Positions 37,553-47,603 of a DNA stretch of 64,000 bases are shown here, in pieces. How positions within the stretch are numbered: the stretch's first letter is position 1; each line of letters opens with the position of its first letter. This stretch comes from Leisingera aquaemixtae (GTDB lineage Bacteria; Pseudomonadota; Alphaproteobacteria; Rhodobacterales; Rhodobacteraceae). The stretch spans positions 124,001-188,000 of the forward strand of contig NZ_JAHVJQ010000002.1 of the NCBI RefSeq assembly GCF_019801145.1. Direction: 5' to 3'. The translations under genes were made by a program, and so were the position numbers. Below the pieces are notes generated by a model. That model was not told the origin of the DNA. It saw nothing but the letters and a program-made list of their open reading frames with translations, and searched no databases.

Positions 37553-38944
37553 ATGGAACGCAGGCTTGCCGCGGTTCTGGTCGCCGACATGGCCGGTTAC
37601 GCCCGGCTGATGGAAGCGGATGAAGAAGGCGTTCTGCAGCGCCAGAAGAAGCACCGCCGGGACCTGATCGACCCGCAAATCTCTGCCAACCGCGGCCACA
37701 CCGTGAAAACCACCGGCGACGGCATGCTGGTGGAATTTGCGTCAGCCCACGACGCAGTCCGCTGCGCGCTGGCAATCCAGAAGGAGATGCCAGGCCGCGA
37801 AGCGGACACCCAGGAGCAAAGCCGCATCCGTTACCGTGTCGGGATCAATATCGGCGATGTGGTCTTTGACGGCGCGGATATCTTTGGCGACGGGGTCAAC
37901 GTCGCCGCCCGCCTGGAGGGGCTTGCGGAACCAGGCGGCATATGCATTTCCGGCATCGTCCACGAAACCGTCAGGGACCGGCTTGGCGAAAGTTTCCGGG
38001 ACATGGGCTCGCAGCGGATCAAGAACATCTCCCGCCCGGTCCGGGTCTGGCAATGGGTGCCCGATGCCCGCCCGGAACGTGAGCCGCCCGAAGCAGCGCT
38101 GCAGCAAAGAGTGAAATACTGCACGTCGCCTGACGGAACGCACCTGGCCTATACCACGATCGGCAACGGGCCGCCGGTGCTGAAGGCGCCGAACTGGATC
38201 AACCACATCGAATACGAGTGGCAAAGCCCGGTGTGGGGCCAGTTCCTGAACGAATTTGCAAGCAGCTGCAGCCTGACCCGATTTGATCAGCGCGGCAACG
38301 GGCTGTCAGATTGGGAGGTGGAGGAGATATCCGAAGACCGGATGATCGACGACATGCTGGCCGTTGCCGATGCCGCAGGGCTGGACCGCTTTGCCCTGTT
38401 CGGCATCAGCCAGGGCGCCGCCTTTTCCATGCGCTTTGCGGCACAGCACCCGGAGCGGGTCAAATGCCTGGTTTTGCTTGGCGGCTACGTGCGCGGGCGT
38501 TTGCAGCGCGAGGACCCGGAGGCGGACCGGTTCTACCAGATCGGCTACAATATGATCCGGGACGGCTGGGGGTCGCCGAATTCCATCTACCGGCACTTCT
38601 TTTCAACCACATACATTCCCGACGCCACGGCGGAGGAAGGGGAATCCTTCGATGAACTGCAGCGGCTGTCCACCAACACCGAAAACGCCCTGCGCATCAT
38701 GGAGATGAACGCCGTGATAGATGCAACGCCCCATGCAGGAAACGTCAGGACTCCCACCCTGGTCCTGCACTGCCGCGGCGACCGGGCGGTTCCGGTGGAG
38801 GAAGGGCGGCTGGCGGCGCGGCTGATCCCCGGTGCTAGCTTTGTCGAACTGCCTGGCAACAACCACGGCATGGTTGGCGGGCACCCGGGATTTCAGGAGT
38901 TCTTTGACGAAGCGATGCCGTTCATCCGACGGCACACTGAGTGA
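37553..38944 (+). CDS. Class III adenylate/guanylate cyclase fused to alpha/beta hydrolase
   Basis: A 463-aa two-domain protein. The cyclase (1 to about 175) has metal-binding Asp12 and Asp56, Lys52 and Asp109 at base-specificity positions favouring ATP, and Asn116/Arg120 of the transition-state pair, so it looks active. The alpha/beta hydrolase (about 187-463) has nucleophile Ser286 in GISQG, Asp410 in CRGDRAVP and His438 in NNHGM. No membrane segment is present. It starts after GGGGAGG. Likely makes cAMP; the hydrolase may sense or process a ligand that tunes the cyclase. Confidence 0.87.
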   Translation: MERRLAAVLVADMAGYARLMEADEEGVLQRQKKHRRDLIDPQISANRGHTVKTTGDGMLVEFASAHDAVRCALAIQKEMPGREADTQEQSRIRYRVGINIGDVVFDGADIFGDGVNVAARLEGLAEPGGICISGIVHETVRDRLGESFRDMGSQRIKNISRPVRVWQWVPDARPEREPPEAALQQRVKYCTSPDGTHLAYTTIGNGPPVLKAPNWINHIEYEWQSPVWGQFLNEFASSCSLTRFDQRGNGLSDWEVEEISEDRMIDDMLAVADAAGLDRFALFGISQGAAFSMRFAAQHPERVKCLVLLGGYVRGRLQREDPEADRFYQIGYNMIRDGWGSPNSIYRHFFSTTYIPDATAEEGESFDELQRLSTNTENALRIMEMNAVIDATPHAGNVRTPTLVLHCRGDRAVPVEEGRLAARLIPGASFVELPGNNHGMVGGHPGFQEFFDEAMPFIRRHTE

Positions 38945-38959
38945 ACGTCAGCAGCCGGC

Positions 38960-39544
38960 TCAGCGGGAGCGCCCGCTTGTCGTGAACAGGCTGGAGGACA
39001 ATTTCTGTCCAGTTTCCATCGCCCCCAGGACAACGGTTGTCTGACCGCCGGCGCTGTCATGGATCACCCATTTGCGCAGTTCGACCGGGCTGCCGGTGAA
39101 CATCATCTCGATGCTGCCATAGTCCGGGTTTCCCGGGTCCTGCGCCCGCACGATGGTCGAGGTGCCGTCAAAGCTGTGCCCCACCACCATGTTGGCCCGG
39201 CCCAGGTCCACCCTGCGGTCCAGGATGATCGACAGCGGCGTCCGCTTCAGCGGATAAGTCTCGGGCGGCTGGTTCGACTTCGGGTCGTGGATCACTACCG
39301 CGCCGCCGCCGGCCACCACGGTGCCGCCGCCATTGCCGTCATATTCAAACCGCATGCGCCCCGGCCGGTGCATATACAGTTTGCCCGTGGACAGGCTGCC
39401 GTCGTCATTGATCTGTGTGAAGGGGGATGTCGCCGTCGTGATCCCGTTCAGGTAGCGGGAGATTTCATTCAGGCTCAGCTTCTCTGCCGCCCAGGAAGCC
39501 GGGGCAGAAAAGGTCAGCGCAAGGGCAAGTAGAATCCGTTTCAT
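38960..39544 (-). CDS. lolA: Outer-membrane lipoprotein carrier LolA family
   Basis: Periplasmic chaperone shuttling lipoproteins from LolCDE to the outer membrane, 194 aa. It has a signal peptide (MKRILLALALTFSAPASWAA) and the LolA strand pattern TSPFTQINDDGSLSTGKLYMHRPGRMRFEY. The start at 39544 coincides with the signal peptide; the upstream extension is non-coding. It lies downstream of ftsK, a common neighbour in alphaproteobacteria. Confidence 0.9.
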   Translation of the reverse strand: MKRILLALALTFSAPASWAAEKLSLNEISRYLNGITTATSPFTQINDDGSLSTGKLYMHRPGRMRFEYDGNGGGTVVAGGGAVVIHDPKSNQPPETYPLKRTPLSIILDRRVDLGRANMVVGHSFDGTSTIVRAQDPGNPDYGSIEMMFTGSPVELRKWVIHDSAGGQTTVVLGAMETGQKLSSSLFTTSGRSR

Positions 39545-39578
39545 GGGCTCAACATAGGTGCGCTGCTGCAGATGTGAA

Positions 39579-39617
39579 GATGCCGGACCCGCAGGGATCC
39601 GGCATCGGCGGTTTTTT
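39579..39617 (+). terminator. Hairpin with T-run between ftsK and lolA
   Basis: Stem GATGCCGGA (39579-39587) pairs with TCCGGCATC (39598-39606), and six T follow on the plus strand (39612-39617). Both flanking genes are on the minus strand, so as a terminator it would face the wrong way; for the minus strand it is only a hairpin. Confidence 0.5.
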
Positions 39618-39623
39618 GTCAGC

Positions 39624-42600
39624 TTACTGTTCGGGAACCAGAATTTCCCGTTTGCCGACGTGGTTGGCGGCTGAGACGACACCTTCGTCCTCCATCTGCT
39701 CCACCAAACGCGCGGCCTTGTTGTAGCCGATCGCCAGCTTGCGCTGGATGTAGGAGGTGGAGCACTTGCGGTCCTTGATCACGATGGCAACCGCTGTGTC
39801 ATAGAGCGCGTCCTCGGTGTCGGTATTGCCGCCGGTGTTCAGCCCCAGCACCGCGTCGATATTGTCGGCTTTGTCCTCATCCGGGCCGTCCAGCACACTG
39901 CCCACATAATCCGGCGGGCCGAATTGCTTGAGGTGGTTGACCACCTCCTCGACCTCTTCATCCGAACAGAACGGACCGTGGCAGCGGGTGATCTTGGCGC
40001 CGCCCGCCATATACAGCATGTCGCCCATGCCCAGGAGCTGCTCGGCACCCATCTCGCCGAGAATGGTGCGGCTGTCGACCTTGGAGGTCACCTGGAAGGA
40101 TATCCGGGTCGGGAAGTTGGCCTTGATGGTGCCAGTGATCACGTCGACCGAGGGGCGCTGGGTTGCCATGATCAGGTGGATGCCCGAGGCCCGCGCCATC
40201 TGCGCCAGGCGCTGGATGCAGGCCTCGATTTCCTTGCCGGCAACCATCATCAAGTCGGCCATTTCGTCGACGATCACCACGATGTAAGGCAGCGCCTTGG
40301 GTTCGAACTCTTCGGTCTCGAACACCGGTTCGCCGGTGTCATCGTCAAACCCGGTCTGCACTGTGCGCGAGAACATCTCGCCCTTGGACTGCGCTTCCTT
40401 CACACGGCCGTTGTAGCCGGCGATGTTGCGCACCCCCATCTTGGACATCTTGCGGTAGCGGTCTTCCATCTCGCCCACCACCCACTTGAGGGCAACAACC
40501 GCCTTCTTCGGGTCGGTCACAACGGGCGAGAGCAGATGCGGGATGCCGTCATATACGGACAGTTCCAGCATCTTGGGGTCGATCATGATCAGGCGGCATT
40601 CATCCGGCGTCAGCTTATAGAGGAGCGACAGGATCATCGTGTTGATTGCCACCGATTTACCGGAGCCGGTGGTGCCCGCGATCAGCAGGTGAGGCATCTT
40701 GGCGAGGTTCGCGACCATTGCGTCGCCGCCGATGTCCTTGCCCAGTGCCAGCGGCAGCGCGTGGTTGCCGTCGCCGAAATCGCGGGAGGACAGGATTTCG
40801 CGCAGAACCACCTTCTCGCGCTTCTCGTTCGGCAGTTCGATGCCGATCACGGTGCGGCCGGGCACAGTCGAAACCCGCGCCGACAGCGCAGACATGGACC
40901 GCGCGATGTCATCCGCAAGGCCGATCACGCGGGAGGCTTTGAGACCCGGCGCGGGCTCAAGCTCATACATGGTGACAACAGGGCCGGGGCGAACCGAGAC
41001 GATCTCGCCCTTCACACCATAGTCGTCCAGCACCGTCTCCAGCATCCGGGCGTTTTCTTCCAGCGCCTCATCGCTCAGATGGTGGCGTTCGATGCTGACC
41101 GGGTTGGTCAGCAGGTTCAGCGGCGGCAGTTCGAAATCGCTGTCACTGTCGTCGAAGGCCAGGTTGGGCTGGGCTTCCGCCTTGGCCCGCGCTGAGGGCT
41201 GCACCGGCTTTCGCGCCGGTTTCTCCACCACCGCCTTGCGCGGCTCTGCCACCGGCAGATCGACGGTCAGCCGCGGCCCGGGGGCCTTGGCCGCCTGGGG
41301 GGCATCCTGAACCGGCGCCGCCGCGTCCGGCAGAGTCTCGGCCGGCACGTGGTCCGGCGTCAGCATCCGGGGCGCGTCGTCGCCGAAGCCGGCGCGGGCG
41401 TCCTCTTCCTGCGCGTGCGCTTCCGGTGCGTTCGGAACAAAGGTTTCAGCCTCTGCCGCCTGCCAGGTCAGCGGCGACTCGTCCGGCACCGGCGGCACCG
41501 ACATTTGCGCAGCGGTCAGCGGCGGCTCGGCGGGCAGGCCGCCCTGTGCGGCTGCGGGATTGAAAATCAGCGGCGCGGGACGCTGGCCGCGGCCCTTGGT
41601 CAGCGGCAGGTTCGGGTCCAGCTCCGGCGGTGTATCGGCGGCGCGGCGGATCCGCACCGCATTTGCGATCTTCTTGGAGATCCGGTCTTCGCCGCCCTGG
41701 TCATCGGCAAAGGTCTCTTCCTCGTCCGCAAAATGAGTTTCAGCGGCATAAACATCTTCAGGTGCTTGCGCCGCGGGCGCAGCCCGGCGGATCAGCCCCG
41801 GCACTCGCGACAGCAACCCGCCTTTGGCCGGCGTTTCAGGTTCTTCCAGATCAGCATCAGCCGCATAAACGTCTTCGGGATAGTCCTCGAACATCTCAGG
41901 GTCTGCATCTGCGCCGGCATAGAGGTCCTCATCGGCAGCATCCGCGCGTTCGGCACGCTCCCGGCGGTAGGTCAGCGCCGCCTGCAGCCCGCTGGAGGCA
42001 CCGCGGCCCAGCAGCGCAGCTGCGGCGCCATAGCCCAGGATCAGCCCGATCATCACCTTGTGCAGGCCTTTCTTGACCTCGGGCCAGGTGAAGCCCAGCA
42101 CCACGCAGCCAAGCGCCAGCATACCCGCAGCGCTCAGCAGGGACATGATCTTGACCATGAAGTGCAGGCCAACCGGCAGAAGCGCCAGCAGCGCGCCCAG
42201 GAAGGTGTAGCCAACCATTCCGCCGAGACCGAAATCATAGTTTTGCTGCCAGCTGGTGCTGGCGTTAAGGGTTTCCATATGCAGGGACACCACCAGCAGC
42301 CAGGGCACCGACAAGAGCAGCGGCCAGACCACGCGGTCCTCGCCCCGGTGCAGCACAAACCGCAGGCCCCAGGCCGACAGGAACAGCGGCATCGCCCAGC
42401 TGGCTTTGCCGAACAGGGTGATCAGGATAAAGGAGACAGAGGCGCCCGGGCGGCCCAGCCAGTTCTGCACCGGCGCGTCAGTGGACACCGTCCAGTTCGG
42501 GTCTTCGGGCGTGTACGAGCCGAGCATGGCCGCAACCATCAGCCCCACCAGGATCAGGGCAATCCCGATCAGTTCCTTGCCGCGCTTTTCAATGGCCGCC

Positions 42601-42650
42601 TGCATGTTGCTGTCAAGCAGCGGATCGCGGCTGCGGGTTTGAAATGCCAT
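39624..42650 (-). CDS. ftsK: DNA translocase FtsK
   Basis: Septal DNA pump coordinating chromosome dimer resolution and division, 1008 aa. N-terminal membrane segments (about 25-215), a long acidic linker (about 230-540), then the motor with Walker [13 protein letters not shown] near 680 and Walker [11 protein letters not shown], and a C-terminal gamma winged helix ([25 protein letters not shown]) that reads polarity sequences. It starts after TGAGGTAGGC. Confidence 0.97.
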   Translation of the reverse strand: MAFQTRSRDPLLDSNMQAAIEKRGKELIGIALILVGLMVAAMLGSYTPEDPNWTVSTDAPVQNWLGRPGASVSFILITLFGKASWAMPLFLSAWGLRFVLHRGEDRVVWPLLLSVPWLLVVSLHMETLNASTSWQQNYDFGLGGMVGYTFLGALLALLPVGLHFMVKIMSLLSAAGMLALGCVVLGFTWPEVKKGLHKVMIGLILGYGAAAALLGRGASSGLQAALTYRRERAERADAADEDLYAGADADPEMFEDYPEDVYAADADLEEPETPAKGGLLSRVPGLIRRAAPAAQAPEDVYAAETHFADEEETFADDQGGEDRISKKIANAVRIRRAADTPPELDPNLPLTKGRGQRPAPLIFNPAAAQGGLPAEPPLTAAQMSVPPVPDESPLTWQAAEAETFVPNAPEAHAQEEDARAGFGDDAPRMLTPDHVPAETLPDAAAPVQDAPQAAKAPGPRLTVDLPVAEPRKAVVEKPARKPVQPSARAKAEAQPNLAFDDSDSDFELPPLNLLTNPVSIERHHLSDEALEENARMLETVLDDYGVKGEIVSVRPGPVVTMYELEPAPGLKASRVIGLADDIARSMSALSARVSTVPGRTVIGIELPNEKREKVVLREILSSRDFGDGNHALPLALGKDIGGDAMVANLAKMPHLLIAGTTGSGKSVAINTMILSLLYKLTPDECRLIMIDPKMLELSVYDGIPHLLSPVVTDPKKAVVALKWVVGEMEDRYRKMSKMGVRNIAGYNGRVKEAQSKGEMFSRTVQTGFDDDTGEPVFETEEFEPKALPYIVVIVDEMADLMMVAGKEIEACIQRLAQMARASGIHLIMATQRPSVDVITGTIKANFPTRISFQVTSKVDSRTILGEMGAEQLLGMGDMLYMAGGAKITRCHGPFCSDEEVEEVVNHLKQFGPPDYVGSVLDGPDEDKADNIDAVLGLNTGGNTDTEDALYDTAVAIVIKDRKCSTSYIQRKLAIGYNKAARLVEQMEDEGVVSAANHVGKREILVPEQ

Positions 42651-42765
42651 GCCTACCTCAGTTCCGTTTCATTCGCCCCTGCCCCGCTGTTCACCGCAAG
42701 GTCAAAGGCCTGTCCGTTCTTGGTTTTGGCTGCGCGGCCCCCAGCCAAGGGCCGCTCAGCAGAAT

Positions 42766-43944
42766 TCAGTAAAGACAGCCGCGCAGCGTGCTCAGCGCCT
42801 CGCGGGTGTCCTCGGCGGGGGCGACCAGCGCCACCCGGATGTAAGTCTCGCCCGGGTTCTGGCCGGTCGCGCCTTGCGCCAGATAGGCGCCGGGCAGCAC
42901 CCGCACCCCGGTTTCCTTCCACAGCTTCAGCGCGGCCTGCTCGCCGTTTTCCACCGGAAGCCAAAGGAAGAAGCCCGCTTCGGGCGCCATGTAGCCGTTG
43001 AGGCCGTCAAAGACCTCATCCGCAATTTTGTATTTTTCCTGATAGAGCGCACGGTTCTCCGCCACATGCGCCTCATCCGCCCAGACCCGGGCGGCGGCGG
43101 CCTGCAAGGGCCCCGGCAGCGGCGCACCGGAATAGGCGCGCAGCTGTTTGACCCGCTTGATGGTCTCCGGCCCGCCGACGATCAGCCCGGATCGCAGCCC
43201 TGGCAGGTTCGAACGTTTCGAAAGCGAGTTGAACAGTACCACCCGTTCGGGATCAGCACCCAGTTCCTGCGCAACGGTCAGCGCACCCACGGGGGCCGCA
43301 TCGCGGTAGATCTCGGAGTAGCATTCATCCGCGAAGATGCGGAAATCGTATTGTTCTGCCAGCTGGATCAGCCGGGTCCAGTACGCGCGCGAGGCCACGG
43401 CCCCCTGCGGGTTCGCGGGCGAACAGATGTACGCGACCGCCGTGCGGTTCAGAACATCCTCCGGCAGGTTTTCATAGTCCGGCAGATGGCCGGTCGCTGC
43501 TGTCGCGGGGACAAACACAGGCTCTGCCCCGACAGAAATCGTCGCCACCATATAGACCTGGTAGAAGGGGTTCGGGATCAGCACCACGGGCTTTTGCCCG
43601 TTCTTCTGCTCCGGGCACAGCGCCATGGCGGCATTGTAGAGCCCCTCGCGGGTGCCGTTTAGCGCCATGATCTGGGCTTCAGGATCCGCAGTCACACCGT
43701 AGCGACGGTGGATCCAGTCCGAAATCGCACCGCACAGCTCCGGCGTGCCATCGTTGTTGGGGTATTGGTTAAACCCGGCGGCATTTTCTGCGATGACATC
43801 GGTGACCCAGGCCGGAAACGCATGTTTCGGCTCGCCAATGGTCATATGCACCACATCCCCGCCAGGGGTGTGATGGTCCAATAACGCCCGCAGGCGCGGA
43901 AACGCATAGGCTGGCAGGTTCGAAAACCGCTCAGGAAAATCCAT
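42766..43944 (-). CDS. Class I aminotransferase (succinyldiaminopimelate aminotransferase type)
   Basis: PLP-dependent transaminase, 392 aa. The PLP lysine is in NSLSKRSNLPGLRSG, and the cofactor Asp-Tyr region appears as FADECYSEIY; SPANPQGAV is the conserved Asn-Pro motif. It resembles the DapC branch (N-succinyl-diaminopimelate, lysine and murein precursor). The assignment to DapC is from overall pattern; other class I substrates remain possible. Confidence 0.85.
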   Translation of the reverse strand: MDFPERFSNLPAYAFPRLRALLDHHTPGGDVVHMTIGEPKHAFPAWVTDVIAENAAGFNQYPNNDGTPELCGAISDWIHRRYGVTADPEAQIMALNGTREGLYNAAMALCPEQKNGQKPVVLIPNPFYQVYMVATISVGAEPVFVPATAATGHLPDYENLPEDVLNRTAVAYICSPANPQGAVASRAYWTRLIQLAEQYDFRIFADECYSEIYRDAAPVGALTVAQELGADPERVVLFNSLSKRSNLPGLRSGLIVGGPETIKRVKQLRAYSGAPLPGPLQAAAARVWADEAHVAENRALYQEKYKIADEVFDGLNGYMAPEAGFFLWLPVENGEQAALKLWKETGVRVLPGAYLAQGATGQNPGETYIRVALVAPAEDTREALSTLRGCLY

Positions 43945-44053
43945 ATCTTATGCCTCGGTCACGGGATCATTGGCGCCCCGTTTGCGCCTCAGGTTACAGG
44001 GGGCGGGCGGACGCGTCCACCCGGTGATGCGGCCGTTGGGCCGAATGTGGCTT

Positions 44054-45385
44054 TCAGGCCAAGGCAGCCTCGATCGCGGCGCCGGTGCGCAGCAGGGCTT
44101 CCTCGCAGTCCGGCTGCCCCAGCACCTGCAGCCCGCAGCTGGGGATGCCGGTGGGCAGCGACAGGCCGCACAGCCCCATCAGGTTGCCGATCCTGGTGTT
44201 GCGCAGCGCCATCAGGTTGGAATGGACGTAATAGTCGTGGTCGCTCTGCAGCCGGTCCAGATTGGGCGGCAGGATCGGCGAGACAGGGCTGAGCACCGCG
44301 TCAAATCCGGCCACCGCCTGATCCCAGGCCATCCGGCACTGCTCCAGCTTGGCCCATGCCGCAACAAAGTCCGGGCCGCTGAACTGCGCACCGGAGCGGA
44401 AGCGTTCCAAGATCTCCGCGTACATCAGCTGCGGAGACGCTTCGATCACATCCTTCCACAATCCATAGGCCTCTGTGGTGTATAGAATAGGGCTGAGGCC
44501 CATCGCCTCGTCCAGCGCAGGCACCTCCAGCGGCACGATCTCTGCCCCGGCGCCTTTCAGCCTTTCCAGCGTCTCGCGGTGGGCAGCGGCAACTTTAGAA
44601 TCGAGATCGTCCTGCGCCACGTTCTGCAAATCGGCAAACCGGCGGCCTTTCAGGGAGCCAGGGTTGCGCAGGTCAGGACCCGCAGTCCCTTCCAGCACGC
44701 CCAGCAGCAGCCCGGCATCTTCGACTGACCGGGCCAGCGGGCCGACGGTGTCGAACTTCAGGCACAGGGGCACGACGCCCTCCAGCGTGATCCGGCCGGA
44801 GGTTGTCTTGAGCCCCACAAGATCGTTCCAGGCCGAAGGAATCCGGACAGAACCGCCAGTGTCAGAGCCGATTCCGCCCGCTGCCAGCCCATAAGCCACA
44901 GAGGCTGCCGCGCCAGAGGACGACCCTCCCGGAGCGGCCTCTTGGCCATTCACGCAGGGCGGTGTTTCCTTGACCGGGTTGAAGCCAAGGCCGGAGAACG
45001 CCAGCTCGCTCATGTGGGTCTTGCCGAGGCAGACCGTGCCCATGAGCGTTGCATTGGACAGCACGGCGGCATCCTGATCCGGCACCCGCCCCTTGAGCAG
45101 GTCCGAACCGGATTCGGTTGCGGTGCCGGCGCTGTCGAACAGGTCCTTCCAGCTGATCGGCACCCCATCCAAGAGCGAGCGGCGCAAGCCCAGACGGGCG
45201 CGCTTCTCAGCCGCCTCCGCCTCCGCCAGCGCGCGGTCATGAGTCACCTGCGTGTAGATCCGGTCTTTCAGGGGATGCGCGTCGATAGCGTCCAGATAGC
45301 AGTGCGTCAGTGCCACCGGGCCGATTTCACCGGCCGCAATCCCGCGTCCCAGATCGGCGGCAGTCATCGTCAGCCAGTCTTGCAT
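44054..45385 (-). CDS. Amidase signature family hydrolase
   Basis: Hydrolyses an amide to acid and ammonia, 443 aa. The Ser-cisSer-Lys triad is Lys80 (SWKDLFDSAG), Ser155/156 (APGGSSSG) and Ser179 (SDTGGSVRIPS). The ATG at 45385 is preferred: GGGGAG sits 8 nt upstream, while the in-frame ATG two codons earlier is too close to it. It is divergent from the UbiH-type gene. The substrate is unknown; family members act on small amides, ureas or acyl-amino compounds. Confidence 0.88.
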   Translation of the reverse strand: MQDWLTMTAADLGRGIAAGEIGPVALTHCYLDAIDAHPLKDRIYTQVTHDRALAEAEAAEKRARLGLRRSLLDGVPISWKDLFDSAGTATESGSDLLKGRVPDQDAAVLSNATLMGTVCLGKTHMSELAFSGLGFNPVKETPPCVNGQEAAPGGSSSGAAASVAYGLAAGGIGSDTGGSVRIPSAWNDLVGLKTTSGRITLEGVVPLCLKFDTVGPLARSVEDAGLLLGVLEGTAGPDLRNPGSLKGRRFADLQNVAQDDLDSKVAAAHRETLERLKGAGAEIVPLEVPALDEAMGLSPILYTTEAYGLWKDVIEASPQLMYAEILERFRSGAQFSGPDFVAAWAKLEQCRMAWDQAVAGFDAVLSPVSPILPPNLDRLQSDHDYYVHSNLMALRNTRIGNLMGLCGLSLPTGIPSCGLQVLGQPDCEEALLRTGAAIEAALA

Positions 45386-45495
45386 CAGCATCTCTCCCCT
45401 TGGCAGCTGCCGGTGACGGTAGCGGCAGCAGGACGCAGGCACAATCCCGCGCTTCCTGCATGGACAATCCCGTCAGCAGGCGCATATTGCGGGGC

Positions 45496-46722
45496 ATGAA
45501 AAATGCGTCCGATATCCTGATCGTAGGCGGCGGTCTGAATGGTCCGGCCCTGGCTCTGGCCCTGGCCCAGACCGGCCACAGCGTTACCGTTGTCGACTCG
45601 CTGACCCCAGACAAACTGGCCGACGAAGGTTTCGACGGCCGCGGCTATGCGCTGGCGCTGGCCTCGCAGCGGTTGCTGCAGCAGACCGGAGTCTGGCAGC
45701 ATGTCGGGGACAACGCGCAAGCCATGCTGGAGATCAAGGTGACGGACGGCCACGCGGGCCACGGGCCGTCGCCGTTTTTCATCCACTTCGACCATGCGGA
45801 GCTGGAAGAAGGCCCGATGGGATATATGGTCGAGGACCGCTTCCTGCGCCGCGCCTTCCTGCAGGCGATGGAGGATGCGCCCGGGATTACCCTGGTGTCC
45901 GGACGCACCGTAGTCGCGCAGGCGCCGGATCAGACCGGCGTGACAGTCACGCTGGATGACGGCGGGGAGCTGCGCGGCCAGGTTCTGGTCGGCTCCGACG
46001 GGCGCCGCAGCGGTACCGCGCAGCGGGCCGGTATCAAAAGGACTGGCTGGGACTATGGCCAGACCGCGCTGGTCTGCGCCATCGACCACGAAAAGCCGCA
46101 CCACGGCATTGCCCACCAGTTCTTCATGCCGCCCGGGCCGCTGGCCATCCTGCCGCTGCCGGGCAACCGGTCATCGATTGTGTGGAGCGAGCGGACCGAG
46201 ACCGCCAAGGCGATCCACGCGTTGGATGACGCGGAATACATCCAGGCGCTGCGGCCCCGGTTCGGCGATTTCCTGGGGGAGATTTCCCTGGCCGGAAAAC
46301 GCTTCACCTACCCGTTGAACCTGACCATCGCCAACAGTTTCATCGGCGACCGGATGGCGCTGATCGGCGATGCCGCGCACGGGATGCACCCGATTGCCGG
46401 CCAAGGGCTGAACGCGGGCCTGCGCGATGTCGGCGCGCTCGCCGAGGTGATCACCGAGGCCACCCGGCGGGGCGAGGACATCGGCTCCTCCCTGGTGATG
46501 GAGCGCTACCAGCAATGGCGCCGTTTCGACACCGCCTCTCTGGCGGCGGCGACTGACGTGTTCAATCGCCTGTTCTCCAACGACAACCCGCTGCTGCGGC
46601 TGGGCCGGGACATCGGCATGGGGCTTGCGGGGGCCATCCCCGGCCTGCGCCGCGGTTTTGTGCGCGAGGCGGCAGGCCTGACCGGCGATTTGCCGCGGCT
46701 GCTGAAAGGGCAGGCGATTTAA
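45496..46722 (+). CDS. UbiH/UbiF-family FAD-dependent hydroxylase
   Basis: Ring hydroxylase of ubiquinone biosynthesis type, 408 aa. FAD motif ILIVGGGLNGPALALAL at the start, and DAAHGMHPIAGQGLNAGLRDVGAL is the second FAD block near residue 290-315. It may hydroxylate the demethoxy- or demethylubiquinone ring. The start at 45496 gives the clean Rossmann N-terminus; the longer frame runs through the amidase promoter. Confidence 0.88.
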   Translation: MKNASDILIVGGGLNGPALALALAQTGHSVTVVDSLTPDKLADEGFDGRGYALALASQRLLQQTGVWQHVGDNAQAMLEIKVTDGHAGHGPSPFFIHFDHAELEEGPMGYMVEDRFLRRAFLQAMEDAPGITLVSGRTVVAQAPDQTGVTVTLDDGGELRGQVLVGSDGRRSGTAQRAGIKRTGWDYGQTALVCAIDHEKPHHGIAHQFFMPPGPLAILPLPGNRSSIVWSERTETAKAIHALDDAEYIQALRPRFGDFLGEISLAGKRFTYPLNLTIANSFIGDRMALIGDAAHGMHPIAGQGLNAGLRDVGALAEVITEATRRGEDIGSSLVMERYQQWRRFDTASLAAATDVFNRLFSNDNPLLRLGRDIGMGLAGAIPGLRRGFVREAAGLTGDLPRLLKGQAI

Positions 46723-46746
46723 GGGGAATTGGCGCCGCCGGCCGGA

Positions 46747-46935
46747 TCAGTCCAGCTCGCGCGCCTCATCCACCAGCATCACCGGGATGCCGTTGCGGAT
46801 CGGGAAGGCCAGGTTGGCCGCGCGCGAAACCAGCTCCTGCGCCTGGGCGTCGTATTCCAGCACTGTCTGGGTCAGCGGGCAGACCAGTGCTTCCAGCATC
46901 CGCCGGTCAAAGGCAGGCGCCTGTGTCTCGGTCAT
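46747..46935 (-). CDS. Trm112 family protein
   Basis: Small protein, 62 aa, with the [15 protein letters not shown] and [18 protein letters not shown] pattern of bacterial Trm112-like proteins. In eukaryotes Trm112 activates methyltransferases; the bacterial role is unclear. Most zinc cysteines are missing (only VCP remains). It overlaps the Lon-domain gene by ATGA, so it is coupled to it. Confidence 0.85.
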   Translation of the reverse strand: MTETQAPAFDRRMLEALVCPLTQTVLEYDAQAQELVSRAANLAFPIRNGIPVMLVDEARELD

Positions 46936-47576
46936 TGCAGGGTTTCCTCCTGAGAGCCGCCGCGCAGGGCAAACTCGATCAAAGTGACAAGCGTTTCCCG
47001 CCTTGTGGCAAGGCACGGCGCCTCAAGCAAGGCCTGTTTGTCCTCGGGATCAAATTCCAGGAGCATCGACAGCGAGTTGATCAGCAACTCATCATCCGCT
47101 TCTTTCAAGGCGTCCCAATCCGTGGACAGGTGTCGGGCAGAAAAGAAGCGTTCCAGCAGGTCCAGAAAAGACGGACGGTCAAGGGTTTCATCCGCTTCGC
47201 AGCGGCCAAGATCGCGGTCGAACCCCGTCCAGCTGACGTCGCAGCGCCGGTACGGCGTGAATCCGCCTGCTTCACGGGTAATCCGGAACCGGGAGACACC
47301 GGACAGCGTGACAAGGTAGCGCCCGTCCTCGGTTTCGGAAAACTGGGTCACACGCCCGGCGCAGCCAATGCTGTGCAGGTCCTCTCCGTTGCCATGCGGG
47401 GCAGGACAGGGCTGCACCATCCCGATCAGCCGCTGCCGCGTTTTCAGCGTGTCCTCAAGCATTTGCAGATACCGCGGCTCGAAGATGTGCAGCGGCAGGC
47501 GGGACCGGGGCAGCAAAAGCGCCCCGGGCAAAGGAAACACGGCAATCGTGTCCGGCAGATCGGCAGGCTGGATCAT
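46932..47576 (-). CDS. Lon N-terminal (PUA-like) substrate-binding domain protein
   Basis: Stand-alone LON N-domain, 214 aa, without ATPase or protease parts. The family start [30 protein letters not shown] is clear. It could act as a substrate-binding or adaptor protein; the function is not established. It is upstream of and overlaps the Trm112-like gene and follows the cnoX-like gene in the same orientation. Confidence 0.88.
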   Translation of the reverse strand: MIQPADLPDTIAVFPLPGALLLPRSRLPLHIFEPRYLQMLEDTLKTRQRLIGMVQPCPAPHGNGEDLHSIGCAGRVTQFSETEDGRYLVTLSGVSRFRITREAGGFTPYRRCDVSWTGFDRDLGRCEADETLDRPSFLDLLERFFSARHLSTDWDALKEADDELLINSLSMLLEFDPEDKQALLEAPCLATRRETLVTLIEFALRGGSQEETLQ

Positions 47577-47603
47577 GGGACAGAGTGTAGTGCTGCCCCG
47601 GTG

